Source of the DNA: Brienomyrus brachyistius
Taxonomy: Eukaryota; Chordata; Actinopteri; Osteoglossiformes; Mormyridae
DNA length: 64,000 nt
Assembly (NCBI RefSeq): GCF_023856365.1
Contig: NC_064538.1
Location: forward strand, 15,742,435-15,806,434
Direction of reading: 5' to 3'
The notes under the pieces are model-generated. The model was not told where the DNA came from. It saw only the letters and a program-made list of their open reading frames with translations, and searched no databases. A program made the translations under genes and the position numbers. Positions 23,772 through 36,010 of the stretch are shown piece by piece. Each line of letters opens with the position of its first letter. Within the stretch, counting starts at the first letter, position 1.

Positions 23772-24975
23772 CAGACCACTCAGAGATGGATGGCCAGCTG
23801 GTCCTGGAAGCACAGTGGACTTCTGCACCTTCTCAATTCTGTTTATATTTATTTATTGGTCAGCTTCTTGGACAGTGAGTGGGTCAGTGATGGGTACATG
23901 TCTGCGGGCAGACAGGGGTCACGGCTGCCCCCACTCTTCTCTCGTGCTCAACTTAAATGATTTACTGTTTCCATTAAGACTCTTCACTCTCGCAGTATAA
24001 ATCTGAAGTGGCTGGCAGGACCCTGCCTTCCAGCTGCGTGTCAGGACTGCCGAGCTGACAGACACAGAGACGGGGAGCTCACTGTTATCCCTTTGCAATA
24101 AAGTAGGCGGTGGTGGACTGCTGTGAATATACAATAATGTGACTTTAGCAAGGGCAGGTGATTGCCTTGATGCTGCCAGAAACCTGTTGTTTCAGAGTAA
24201 GGGGGGTTAAAAGCCTTCACCGAAGTGAGCATTAGTGTATTACTGCAATAGGTAGAGTATGGATGTTCAGGCGAGGGCAAGTCGATACTGTGAAGCCGTC
24301 TGCTGCCTTTTGGTTCTTCTTCATAGGTTAGATGATGGCTGAAGTGGTTTAAGCTGCAGTGTGTGCATGTGTTTACACTCTGAGGGTGGCGTTTTTCATA
24401 AACACGGTGTCTTCATACCTGTTCTCACAGACTGCCTTGATTTTCGTCGTGTTGTTTTTTTTCCCTGTTTTTTTTTGGTGAATGGTTTTGTCCTGGAGAG
24501 AGCCATGTCATGTTGTAAACAGAGAGCTGACGTAAGTAGGGAGGTGGGCAGCAGGAGCAGGGGGCCCTGTGGTGGGTGTGGAGCTTCATCCGGGGTAGGT
24601 GGGGGGTCTGAGAATGAATCGAGTCTTAGAGGGAGGCGCAAAGTTTGACTGGAAAGGAATCTGTGACGTGCCATGCAGAGCATTTACTTAAACTGTGTTT
24701 CATGTTGTTTACGGAATCTACACCCACTGACATGTAACACACATGCCTGTGTCAGCCAACAGCCAAGGAGAGTACATGCAGGTGTGCTAAGGTGGAAGTG
24801 TGCTTTCTGAAATGATACTTTTATGCCCTGACTTACTTCTCTTGGAGAAAAGCTCATCCTGACCTAACTGAGTCACATTGAAGTTCTCCTGATTAACTGC
24901 ACTGGACCTTCAGTCTTAGTTTTGCTGCAAATTTGTCTTAATGACCTTTCAATAAATGAAAATTCAGGAAGTGCT
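23772..24975 (+). terminator. fam110a: fam110a 3' UTR with two candidate poly(A) signals
   Basis: AATAAA occurs at 24097-24102, and a second AATAAA at 24951-24956 is followed by a poly(A)-prone stretch. Either could end the transcript, giving a 3' UTR of about 0.35 or 1.2 kb. No other gene lies between them. Confidence 0.55.
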
Positions 24976-24979
24976 GCCT

Positions 24980-25950
24980 GTCTGCCATTTTATTTGGACT
25001 CTGACATGCCATCGTCACTGAAATGTGTGTTTTTTAAAAAAGAAATGTTTTCCATTCAGTACGGCTGCTTAGGTCAGTCACTCCACTAGCCTGACCCCCA
25101 GAACCGGTGAAACAAAACCATAAAATGGATTGTTTATATTTATGTTTTATCTGGCAGTGTTGAGTGTTTGTCTGTAGATTTACATAAAATATAAACACCA
25201 AAGTACTTGTCTCTGAAAGAGGAGGATGATCAGATGCCCATTTAGCTACCCCAGAGGTGCTCCGTAGGGTAGTCGGCCTCTGTTGTGTGAATACATACAT
25301 CTGCAGCCCAGTAGTCAAGCTCACAGCATCAAAGGACCTTTAGGGACCGCTGCACATTTCATAACCACTGCAAACAAGTCTGCACCCTGCCCACCATGCC
25401 CTCTTAGCTGTTCATGTTGCTTCCCTTGCTCCGTTAGTTAAATTTCTTGCCTTCTCAGTCTCTCTGTACTCTCTGATCTGCCGTGATATTGTGCTTGATT
25501 TTGATGCTTGCTATTCAATTTGTCATGAATTTTTAACGTGGGGTGTCTTTGTTCAATGCCTGTTGCTTTTTTTCACTCCCATATTACATTATAAACGATG
25601 CAAAGCCAGGAGCCACCCTGAGTTCCACACATGCTTCCTAAGGAACAGGAGCTTCATTCAGGAAGGGCCAGAAGTGTGAAGGAGAGAGGAATGCAGGGCC
25701 TCTCTGCTTTTTCTCCCGGCTTCCTGGGGTGGCTGGACTCCAAACTCCTGCTGTGACTCCAGTGCTCCTCAATGTATCCATTCTTTTCACTGCGAAGTCA
25801 GACAGTGGCAGCTGAAGCTGGGCCCTTAGTAATTGAAGCATAGCATTTAATGCTGAAGCTGGGGCCTTAATTGCTTGTAACTGCCACTTACCTGAAGTGG
25901 AGCCCCTAACTGGTTGAGCTGGGCCCTCAGTGGTGGGGTGTGGCTCTGCC
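24980..25950. other. Gene-free spacer
   Basis: No exon is recognised. Phrases such as GAAGCTGGGCCCTTAG and GAAGCTGGGGCCTTAA near 25813 and 25853 echo the SINE-like text that follows, and may be older fragments of it. Confidence 0.4.
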
Positions 25951-25954
25951 AGGT

Positions 25955-26080
25955 AGGATGCCATGGCTATGGTCAGAAGGTCACAGGTTCAAATCCTAGA
26001 GTCCGTTGAATAAAATGTAAATGAAGCTGAGTCCCGAACTGTTAAGGTTGGGCCCTCAGTGGCCAAAACAAAGCCCTTGA
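25955..26080 (+). repeat. Probable tRNA-derived SINE remnant
   Basis: AGAAGGTCACAGGTTCAAATCC contains a perfect pol III box B (GGTTCAAATCC at 25986-25996) in the layout of fish tRNA-headed SINEs. It is followed by diverged body text. Box A is not clear. Confidence 0.4.
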
Positions 26081-27095
26081 TGGCCTAGTTGACCTGTATT
26101 CATGCTTTATCGGGTAAATGTTATTTTTTCTCACAAGCGTGGCATTTTAGATCTCTGATTGTGGCCACAAAAATGGGAGTAGAGTCAACCTTGTTGACGT
26201 GTTGATGCAGATGAAGGCATGTCAGCAGGCGATTGCCTGAACCTTGCTCTGCCTCTACATCAAAAACGTTATCAGAGTTAGCAGTGATTAATATGTAACC
26301 CGCGACTGAGGGGTAGGCAGGTAGAGATAGTAGTCTCTGTGCCGGCTGTATCCTATGCTGGTAGCAGTTTGTACACAACCCTTTATTCTTCATCACACAC
26401 TCATTACACTCTTGAAAAACATAAAAAGTCTCTTTTATCAAACACAAATGACAGGCATCAAAATGTTGCGGGTTCTGCAGTTGCTCTGTGTGGAGCATGA
26501 AGCATTTTTAACCATAATACTGGGGAAAAATGACCCGAAACATGAACATGGACAAATGGACCTATCTCCTTTCTTTTGAGGTTGTTTGGTGTTTTCTATG
26601 TTCCAGAAAGCAGGCCAACGAGCAAGCAGACCTTCGGCCTTAGATAAGAGCCAGTAGCCAGAAAGCAGTACTGGCTTATATCCCCAGCTGAACTATGCAT
26701 AAGACCTGCCCTGCTGGATTATGTCTGTTTCCCTACTTGTCAGTTTGCAGGGAATTTCCTGCACTTGTGTTCAATTTAACAGTTGTCATGTAGCTGATGG
26801 GTGGGGGGACATTTCATAAGAGGGACAGCATACAGGAATAATATGAAGCATGTGTCTTCACAGTTCTACAGACACATAGACTGTCAAGCAGGCCGGACAT
26901 ACACTCTAACCTCTGTGACCTGGTGTGAAGTGAAGTGGCAAACCAGGAGCTCTGATGGCTGACTGGTTTGTGAATTCCAGTCCCAATGCTTATTCCATTA
27001 CTGTGTTGCTGTCCTCACTGTGACTGCACAGAAGTAAGACACTAACCAAAGAACCTTCAAGCAGATGGTAAATGAACAGTATAGAGATAATTTTG

Positions 27096-27234
27096 CAGAG
27101 GTGGAGATTTCAAGTCCAAAGAGTACAAATCCAAACCAAGATTTTGTTTCGACCAGCCACTTAAATAGTCTAGTTGGTTGAAATAAAATCTTGGTCCGGA
27201 TTTGTACTCTCTGGACCTGAAATCTCCACCTCTG
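27096..27234. mobile_element. Foldback MITE: 139-bp near-perfect palindrome
   Basis: The left arm CAGAGGTGGAGATTTCAAGT... is mirrored by the right arm ...ACCTGAAATCTCCACCTCTG. The arms are about 65 bases with roughly nine mismatches, around a loop near 27164-27169. Transcribed, it would form a long hairpin. CAGAGGTGG ends are typical of hAT-like foldback MITEs in fish. The open frames on the two strands here are mirror images of each other, not genes. Confidence 0.85.
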
Positions 27235-27239
27235 GTAAA

Positions 27240-30200
27240 TACCACGTGATGTCTAACCTTGTCTTTTTTACATTAAGAACAAAATGTCCCTTTGATATTG
27301 ATAAACCGCTTAAGAAACCTTGGAGAGCCGGATGGGCACAAGTATGCCAAAGTGTGGCAAGAATGTGTGGGAAGAGAGAGAAGTGAAACGCTTGATATGT
27401 ATTTATTAGCCGATGCAGTGAAAGGTGACTCCACAGTTACACAGCATTCCTGGATTAGCCGAGCAAAGTGGGACCTGCTCAATGGTTAACTGGAATTGTA
27501 AACAAGCAGAGGACGGAGTATGATGGAAAGCTGTGCCAACAGTCAAGATGATACTACGATGGTTCACAAATGTCCAAGACACTCATTTATCCTGATAACT
27601 AAATGCTGATGAAGGGTAATATGGTGTGTAACAGTTATGTACCAGGCGTGTTCAGGTCCCTTTGGCTTTGAATATCTCCAAATTATAACATTAATTTGAC
27701 AATGGTATGAAATTAATCACTAAGGGAAAGGCAATGGCATTAGGAGAGGAAGTGTCGGAGATGACGGTGCTGTAACTAAAGGAAATGTGGTGGAAATTAA
27801 GGACCCGGCTTGTCTTTACTGGGTTCTGCCCTCTATGGCTTCAATCTTTCGGCCTCAAGCCTCATCACAACGTTTAAATTTATTTTTGTAGCGGCATCTT
27901 AAATTTCCCCCCAAAAAAGGTTTAGCATTGATTGGAAAGTATATGTTCAACTGGTAGAATTGCATATAACTGATCAGTAATTCATCACCGCGTGACTTGT
28001 TAGACCCCGACTGACTTGGATCGATGCTTAATTGACTTAATGGAGATCTGGCACAGACAAGATCTCTTTCTGTCCCAGAACCAGGTCACTCTGATCTGAG
28101 ATCCTGCTCTGCAGGCTTCATTAGGCATGTAATTCATTAGTATGTCTGTTTGGATACATACAGCATATAAACACCCACATTTTTTTGTGTATATGTGCAT
28201 TCAATTTTCGTTTCAGTTGCCATTATTTGAATCTGTCTTGAGATTGTTGTGTTGATTATGTATTTGTTTTAAAATTTGCATTCTTTCCTCGGTCATGACT
28301 GTTTTACCCTTGCTTCGGCGTGCCCCTGGAGGCTGTGAGTTATCTGTGACCAGGCCCAGCTGCCCATAATTGACTTTCATAGCTATATAGCCATTGCATG
28401 CTTGTCATCCTGATTATCACAGTTCGGCAGGGGTACCAGTTGATATTACCATTTACTGGGTCACAACTGCTGTCCTGGACTGACACCAAAAATGGGCTGT
28501 GCTGTAGACTCATGCTGTAGACCCATGGTCCTTCAATAACACTTTTTCCTGATCCCAGGCCAGTTGAGTGTGTGCTGATGTTGGCCACATCTTTTTTTGA
28601 ATCTGCATAAATGCTCAGACACGTTAGTGTTTGTGTGAGGCCACTGCCTCTGTACGTGTTCAGCCTCTTCGTTCATATGTAGGTGTATAATGGCATGGTG
28701 CCTTTTTTTGCACAGGGGGCTGAATGACAGAGAGCCAGGGGGAGCTGATTGTCATTCAAGGGGGGGGATCGCCCAGCTCAGAAAGGAACGGGGTATTCAG
28801 GGCAGCTAAACAGCACAACAAGGACAACATCTTTTTTCCTCTTCTCCCAGCCTTCCTCCTTCATTCATCTGTGCGTTCATTTATTCGTTGCATGAAGGTC
28901 CCCCTTAGTGGCAAAATCCCTAATTAAAAATGCAAAATGGATACTGCTTTGGATCTCAGTTGATGTCCGCTGCGGGGGGCACAGTGCCACCTTTCTGCGT
29001 GGCTCTCCCTAGAGGCCTGAGTGACCATGTATATGAACCGTGCATGTGCTCTTGCCCAGTGAGACAAACATCCTCACTGAAGGAACTTCCATGAAAAATA
29101 GCCCTGTGACTCACACACTTGTGAAAGTACTGTGAAGCAAATAATGAATGAATGAATGAATGGGCTATTTTAATTATGATGAGGTTTGAATTCTGGCTTT
29201 CTAAGGAGAATGCTGCTTTGCTATACCTGTAGACTAGAATGAAGTTTACATGGCGAAAAAGACATTTTTGGATGGATTGCTGCAGTTTCTGTCTTAACTG
29301 TGAGGGCTGGTTGGGACCATCAGATCTGATGATATGTAGGGCGTTGGCTTCAGCTGGGCTTTGATAGGGGAGCTGACTGCTTATAAGGCAGTTTTTACCT
29401 CGGCATAGTATTCTGATCCAAAAAAGGAACACAATTTGGTTTTGAATTCCAGTGATTCAGTGAATTTTCTTCCTGGTGTGTTTGGTCCATTTTGGCCACT
29501 TCACGCTGGCCCTACTTACGGTTCCCCATCATCCAGCTGTTATTTTCCCACGGGAGTAACTGAGGCTAAGTACCTGTCCCTAGGGAGTGTCAGTGCTTGT
29601 CCTGCTCGGTATTCATCCCGCTTTCCTGAGATAGAGTGTCTAGATACAGGTGGCCCTTTGCTCAAGGGAACTGTTCTCTCAGTGCCGTACCGGAATCATC
29701 TGTCTCACTGAAGCCTGGTAGAGTCTGGGCACTTCACTGCTGAACACGATGAATATTTAATCCCAGGGAGTTAATGTGAAGGTGCCTGCAGCTTAAATTA
29801 TTGGCACCGGGGCTATGGGCTTCCATGCTGTGGGATAGATGTCTGAATTTCAGTAAACTGACCATTAGTAGGAGTCCACTTTGTATTCCCCCCCCACCAC
29901 CACCACCACCACACACACTAATCCTATAGAAAAGATGAGATGTTATACACATTTTGTTAGTTTGAAGAGTACTATTTGTGGATAATCATTCTTCATTCAT
30001 TTTCTTGGGGGTTCCGGCAAACGATCACCAATCTGTCAGATTCGCAGGATAACCTTAACAAGTTGTGTACAGCAGAACGGTTTCGGCAAACTAAGGACAG
30101 CCAGGAGTTTGGAAAGGCAGGACTAAGCTTCCAACTCAGGTACAAGTCAAAGTCTGAGCACAGACCCTGCCTGCAAACTCCTGGTGATGATGCTTCCATC

Positions 30201-30455
30201 ACATAACAAGCCACTGGCTTTGGACTGATCCACGACTCATTACAGTCCATTTCACAAATCGGGTTTTTTTTCAGGGATGTTACATGGAAATGTTATGCCT
30301 GTTTAGATGCAAATTATTTCAGGCCTTCGCCGATTTATACTGTTTGCACTACTCTTTTGCTTTTATTCATAACGTAACTTTTAATTTTGATAGGTCGGTT
30401 GTCCTTAAATTGCTTGCAGGCAGGAATTACTTTCATTCATTAGTTCAGTTCAGCA
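27240..30455. other. Gene-free spacer
   Basis: Only short simple repeats stand out, such as a (TGAA)n run at 29142-29160 and a (CCA)n run near 29893-29912. Open frames of up to 158 codons (28956-29432 minus) show no recognisable domain. Confidence 0.45.
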
Positions 30456-30461
30456 TTTCAG

Positions 30462-30632
30462 TGTGTGGGATATAGCCAAGCAACCTGAAAGTTGCTGGTT
30501 TAAGTCCCAGGATGGGTCTCTGATATAGCATTATTAAGCGGAGTATTTACCCTGAGAGGCTCCAGTAAGATATCCTGCAATGGAACTTGAAGTCATTTTA
30601 GATAAAAGTATCACATGAGCAATTACTGTAAG
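30462..30632 (+). repeat. Diverged tRNA-derived SINE
   Basis: CCTGAAAGTTGCTGGTTTAAGTCCC resembles a tRNA T-arm with a decayed box B. It is followed by ACCCTGAGAGGCTCCAGTAAG and, at the end, TTTAGATAAAAGTATCACATGAGCAA. This matches the common fish SINE layout (CCTGAG..CTCCAG, then GGATAAAAGCGTC..CTAAATG). Confidence 0.6.
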
Positions 30633-30639
30633 CATGAGA

Positions 30640-32125
30640 ATGAAGCAGGTGAAAGATTATGTGAAAATGTACCTTCAGGTACAGGAAAACTAAAAAGTGA
30701 TTAATCTCCCCCTGAAACATCTCTTGTCATTTTAGCACCAGTTTTTTGTATTTATGAGGTCATGAGTGATATACTCACATATCAACAGAGAAAGTTGGAA
30801 AAAGCTGACATATTCAGCATTGATATTTTAAACAACTCTTTTGGTTTTTGCAGTGTCCTCATTGCATACAGAAGTCAGTTGGATCCCCCTGAGCTCTCTC
30901 TCTCTGGTTAAATTGTTCAATCACACCCCGCCTTGAAACTGGAGCTGTTCAGGCTATCAATGGCACCCCGAGTGAAAAGTAAGTAACGGCATGCTTGTCG
31001 CTGCTTGAAGCTGTCCGGAGAGTGAGTGAATTCCCTTTCAAAAGCACAACACATGCAATGCAGGTACAAAGGCAGCCCTGGAGCCACTGAGAAAGTCTAG
31101 CAAGCAGCTAATGATGTTTCTGCACCTTGTCCCTATAGGCCCTGCCCATGCCCCTGTGTTCCTGAATGGGTCCATTTCAGACCCCACTTCAGTACTGTAG
31201 CTCACTGGCTGTTGTGTTTACTAGACGCCATCAAAAAACATGGTGAAACACAGATGCAGTCTTTACAGAATGGTACATAAAAAAAGTCTCTTGGTGGAAG
31301 CTCAGCGACACAGCAGAGGGAGGTTAGGCTGTGCCTCACCTGCCTCTGATCCTGGCTACATAAACACCTCCTTTACCTCATTATAGTCAGCGAGTGGTTA
31401 TATGAGGCAGGAAGCTGCAATTCCTCCCTTTGTCCCATAACCAACAGAGAAACAGACGTGTTTAAATATAGAGCTGCAGCACTTGTGGGAGATAAAAAGA
31501 GATCAGAGTGAAAAAGAATGAAATTAGAGGCTTATTAAACAAACAACACTTTACATTCAATGGAAATGGGGAACTTCTGGGTGACCTGATACAGGTGTGT
31601 CTTCAGTTTGGCCCGAAGCAAAGAAGAGGGAGATTGATAACAGATGCTTTGTTTATAAAAAGCTGACATCTGCTAAATTAGCTAGAATACTTAGGATGCA
31701 TCCAAAATCGTGTACTTACACAGTAAGTACTGAATTTCGGCAGAAACCTGGTACTTGACCATTAATGTAGTATGTAACGTAGGCCTATGTATGCATGAGA
31801 ACTTTACCTGACTTGGATGTTTCCCAATGATAAAGTTTAACCTCCTGTGAAAGTTAGAAACTGTTAAAACCTACCAACGAAAAATACTTATTCAAGTCAA
31901 CATATAGTATGCAACTGGGTATTGTTTTTTATTTAAATTATTACAGAGATTGCACTTCCTTTATCTTCTGAAAAATAATTACAGAGGAAGCAACAATCCT
32001 TGCTGGTGGAGTGGCCTTGTGGAAAAGCATAACGTCTATCAGATGCACGCTTCAGAATTTTGTAGAATGTATGTCATACTGGTACCGTTTGCCATCTGCC
32101 TAAACTGAACTGAGGACTGAACTGT
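30640..32125. other. Gene-free spacer
   Basis: No gene is seen. A short exon-like segment (30855-30979) between a TTTTGCAG acceptor and an AAAA|GTAAGTAA donor-like site is noted, but it has no recognisable coding content. Confidence 0.4.
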
Positions 32126-32128
32126 ATT

Positions 32129-32186
32129 GATGGATGGATGGATGGATGGATGGATGGATGGATGGATGGATGGATGGATGGATGGA
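32129..32186. repeat. (GGAT)n microsatellite, about 14 units
   Basis: Uninterrupted GGAT units. The sequence in front does not clearly match the SINE or LINE families that carry such tails, but it may be an orphan tail. Confidence 0.95.
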
Positions 32187-32987
32187 AGAAATGCAGAATT
32201 TAAGTGTGGGTTCCACTTACTTTTTAAAAAATGTTCTTGAAAAAGGCTGCTTAGTTAGAAATTCAGGTTTGTACGTACAAGAAAAACATTAGTCAAGCAA
32301 GAATATGGCAGCTCCACTTAAACAGTGATGATTTAGACGCCCCCATGTCATTGTTTATTCCAGACTTCATGTCCCATTTCTTAAGTGAAAAAAAGGTTTT
32401 TCATTAAAAAAGACATTGTGCTCAGCCGGGGTCAATATGAGTAGATGAAAGTGTTTAATCCATTACAGTTATGGTGTGACTCTTTCCTCTTATACTATTT
32501 CTTGCCAGTAATACTGTTTCTTCCACATAACCTTGAACATTATTTATAGAAGATGATTTACTTGAAACGGTGTCTCCATGTCCCAGATGACTATTAGGGT
32601 TTTTTTTGGGCCACCTTCTGTGACTCCACCCTCTCCTTCAGCTCCACTCGTCTCCCTATGCGGCCTGAGATTGAATTATTGATCCGCAGGAGGGAGCAGC
32701 CACATAAACAGACACCACAGCACACATACAAGCCCCCCCCCCCCCCCCACCTGCCAAAAACAGCCCAGCAGCCAGGAGTGCATTCTCTGAGCAGCCCTTC
32801 CCCCTGTTCCGCAGCTCGGTAGTGTTCTGCTGCCAAGCTGACGAAGGTCAGGGAGATTGGCATGGATGCAGATCAGGCTACGTCGGTTCATTCTCAGGCT
32901 CTGTCATTCACACAGCTGACCCACATGCTCAGAGTCTTCCCTTCTGCCCTCTTTCCCATCACAGAGGCAGCTGTGTTCCCCAAATGT

Positions 32988-32989
<2 letters not shown>

Positions 32990-33020
<31 letters not shown>
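32990..33020. repeat. (AG)n microsatellite
   Basis: About 15 uninterrupted AG units. A C run of about 18 bases lies nearby at 32731-32748. Confidence 0.95.
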
Positions 33021-33023
<3 letters not shown>

Positions 33024-33630
33024 ACAGCATGGATTACAATGGTGCATTTATCTCAGGCACCTGCTTTTGGAGCTGTGCTACAACTGCCCTGTCCTTACCG
33101 TCGAAATAAGGAAGGAGAGATTTATCTCCGCCTGTAATACAAGCGAACACACTGCCAGTGCAGTCATAAGAGCAGTTGGCCTCTAACAGGCATGTGGGAA
33201 ATTGATCATTCATTTGCTACTGTTGCAGACTGAATTAAAAGCACACAACATATCTGACTTTTAGGCATAATACAGAGAAAATGTATGTCTGTCTCAGACT
33301 GCATAAACGCTTGATGTTACTGACCTGGCAGCAACATATTACATGCCAGTTTAATCCCGTCGAAACACATTTTAACAATCAAGAACAATCAAGGGTAATT
33401 TGCATATCTGTGTGTGCAAAGACTTCGAAAGTCCACTGTAAATGTTTTGTTGCAGGTACTAGATATGTTTGTTAATATTTGTTAAAAGTGTCATATGAGG
33501 TGCAATTTTACAATATGTTCTTGTTCATTTTCATTTTGAACTGTAAGAATTGCATGCAGGTACTCGTAATATTATGGTTAATAATTTTAAACTTTTACAG
33601 AGATTTGTCATGTAATGACCTTCAGCACAG

Positions 33631-33771
33631 TGATGGGTTGGCACCCTATTCTGGGTTGTTCCCTGGCTTGTGCCCTGTGATGGGTTGGCGCCCCACCCTG
33701 GGTTGTTCCCTGGCTTGTGCCCTGTGATGGGTTGGCACCCCATCCTGGGTTGTTCCTTGGCTTTGCTCCCT
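33631..33771. repeat. 47-bp tandem array derived from the SINE, 3 units
   Basis: TGATGGGTTGGC starts at 33631, 33678 and 33725, an exact 47-base period. Each unit (TGATGGGTTGGCACCCCATC, CTGGGTTGTTCCCTGGCTTG, TGCCCTG) matches the stretch CGATGGGCTGGCCCCCCATC...CCTCGTGCCC of the SINE at 53340, in + orientation. A segment of that SINE has therefore been amplified in tandem. Confidence 0.85.
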
Positions 33772-33989
33772 GTGTTGCTCTTTTCCCTTTGTTGTTACCT
33801 TTTTAGATATTTTTATAGTTAGTTCTTGTTTTTCCCCCATTTGTTTTTGACCCCTTATGGTCCTTTACTTTGTGTCTTCCCCAGTGTTCACTACCCCTTT
33901 CTCTAGTGAGCCACCAGTGGATTGTCACTTTCTTTTCCTGTCTGCACCATACCACACCATCATGACAAGCAACCATTTTGTTTAAAGAC

Positions 33990-34035
33990 ATGGACGTTGG
34001 AATGGAACCTGATCGCTAAACGAGAATTGTGGTTG
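33990..34035 (+). mobile_element. Fragment of the old DNA transposon seen at 55513
   Basis: TTGGAATGGAACCTGATCGC...GGTTGT closely matches TTGGAATGGAACTCGGTCAC...GGTTGT at 55797-55834. This is one inverted end of the same old MITE-like family. Confidence 0.45.
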
Positions 34036-35054
34036 TGTGTATGTATAGTGGCCAACATAATAAGCATGCTTTTCTGGGTCTGATACAGGTCCTAATAGGA
34101 ACTGGAGCACATCATCTCACAGGTTGCACTTGTTGTGAGTGGATATACAGCCTGAACATCGCCCTCCCTGTCAGCAGTGACGTATGACAGGGGTGGTGGG
34201 GGGGAGGGGTGATGCGGCTCACTGATTAAAGTGTCAAAGTGAGAAATGAGCTAAACAGAAAGGTCAGGCTATGAGGCGGCTTGGGGATAGGACTGGGTTG
34301 AGATGGGGGGGGGGGGCTGCCGTCAGCTTTCCTATTAAGGCTAAGCTCTGTCTGTTCAGCTTGTACGTATTGATCACAGTCCCTCTTCCTCTGTCGACCA
34401 GCAAATCAGCCACAGGGTTGACATCTGAGCATCTGAACCAACCCGTGGAAGGGTTAGGTAAACTGCAAATATAACATGAATCAAAGAAGATTGAATGACT
34501 TGCTACTAAAGTCCAGTGAGAATGAATAAAAAATCAGGACATTCTCAGTAACAGCAAGCATTGAGACACAAATACTGGGCCTCCAGTGTGTCTCTTGTGC
34601 TTCATCTCCATGACGACATTTGCAGGCGCTTGTGAGGGACACAGGTGTGTTTCTACGACAACTGCCCAGAATTAATTGGATTATGTCACAGAGAGTGGAT
34701 AACTCATTTTGAGGCAGGGGCAGACTCAGTGGGTTGGGATACTTTAAGCATCCTGTAAATGTTTGCTGTATCTACAAAGATAATCAATGAATACCCGAAT
34801 GAATACTTATTTTGTTATGGGGGTTTCGAACCTGGCCTCCAGTGCATAACTGGAAACACTGTAAAAGTTCGCTAAGAGGTCATCGGGTTACCTAAGCTAT
34901 CACATGCACACGATTCAGATTTTAAACATCTAAAGATTCCAGAGAAGCATCTGCTGGTGCTGGCAGGAAGAGAGCCGTCGAGTCCAGGAGTCACAGGGCT
35001 ATGGGGTGGCTTTGCTTGGCAGCTACACTGTTGCTTCCTTCTCCGATTTGAGCC

Positions 35055-36010
35055 TGCAATTTAGTTTTAGTTTATTAGTTTATTTAACAGGGGCCATGTA
35101 CAGAACAAATCATATACCAGAGTTAGCTATACAGCTAATTTACATCTGTGGTCCCTGGGCAGGAGGCTAAAAAAACATCATACTAAATCAACACAGCATG
35201 TAACAGATACATATAATAACCACAACATCATCTCACTTAACAGTATAAACAACATAGGGCTACGTTCACACGAAGACACTACTATTATCCATCCATCCAT
35301 TTTCCAAACCGCTTATCCTACTGGGTTGCGGGGGGTGTCTAGAGCCTATCGCGGAAGCAATGGGCACGAGACAGGGAACAACCCAGGATGGGGGGCCAGC
35401 CCATCGCAGGGCACACTCACACACCATTCACACACACATGCACTCCTATGGGCAATTTAGCAAGTCCAATTAGCCTCAGCACGTCTTTGGACTGTGGGGG
35501 GAAACCGGAGTACGCGGAGAAAACTCCATGACGACATGGGGAGACCATGCAAACTCTGCACACATGTGACCCAGGCGGAGACTCGAACCTGAGACCCAGA
35601 GGTGTGAGGCAACAGTGCTAACCACTGCACCACCATGCCGCCCCTACACTATTATCAATACAATACAATACATCAAAATACAGTATATAACAAGGACACA
35701 ACTATCAATACATATATGACAACATATAAAACAACACATATCACAAAAAAAGATTAATGGTTTAATGATTACATCTTCGATTAGCCTTCAGCCATGTCTT
35801 CAAAGATATTTTAAACTAGCTGAAACTTGCACAGTCTCTAAGACCAGCTGGAACTGAATTCCATTTGATCCACCTCGTTGGGGAAGCCGCTCTTCCATGG
35901 TTCAACATTGCGGAGTAAGATGAATTGAGTCCGTAGGTCGAAGGTAAAAACATGTTGTTCACTTTGTCTTTGTTGTTGTAAGACAGAATTAGTAATGCAA
36001 AAATATAACT
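35055..36010. repeat. Older dispersed repeat interrupted by a SINE
   Basis: The flanks (TTTATTTAACAGGGGCCATG, GTGGTCCCTGGGCAGGAGGC before; GAACTGAATTCCATTTGATC and TTGTTGTAAGACAGAATTAG after) look like parts of a fish dispersed repeat that I recall only loosely. The full-length SINE at 35286-35643 sits inside it, so this unit is older. Class and exact limits are uncertain. Confidence 0.35.
35286..35643 (-). mobile_element. Full-length tRNA-headed SINE with GGAT tail
   Basis: This is the most complete copy in the window. On the minus strand it starts GGGCGGCATGGTGGTGCAGT (box A region), has box B GGTTCGAGTCT, then CATGGTCTCCCCATGTCGTC, GACTGTCCAAAG-type text, GATGGGCTGGCCCCCCATCC and GGATAAGCGGTTTGGAAAAT, and ends in GGAT repeats. 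The head is tRNA-like; the body and microsatellite tail resemble L2-type LINE 3' ends, which presumably supply the machinery. ACTATTATC-like text on both sides hints at a target duplication. Confidence 0.85.

Noticed and set aside
27057..27386. Paired open frames on both strands near 27.1 kb
   Set aside because: They are two readings of the palindromic MITE.
28956..29432. 158-codon minus-strand open frame
   Set aside because: Contains simple-repeat sequence (TGAA run) and has no recognisable domain.
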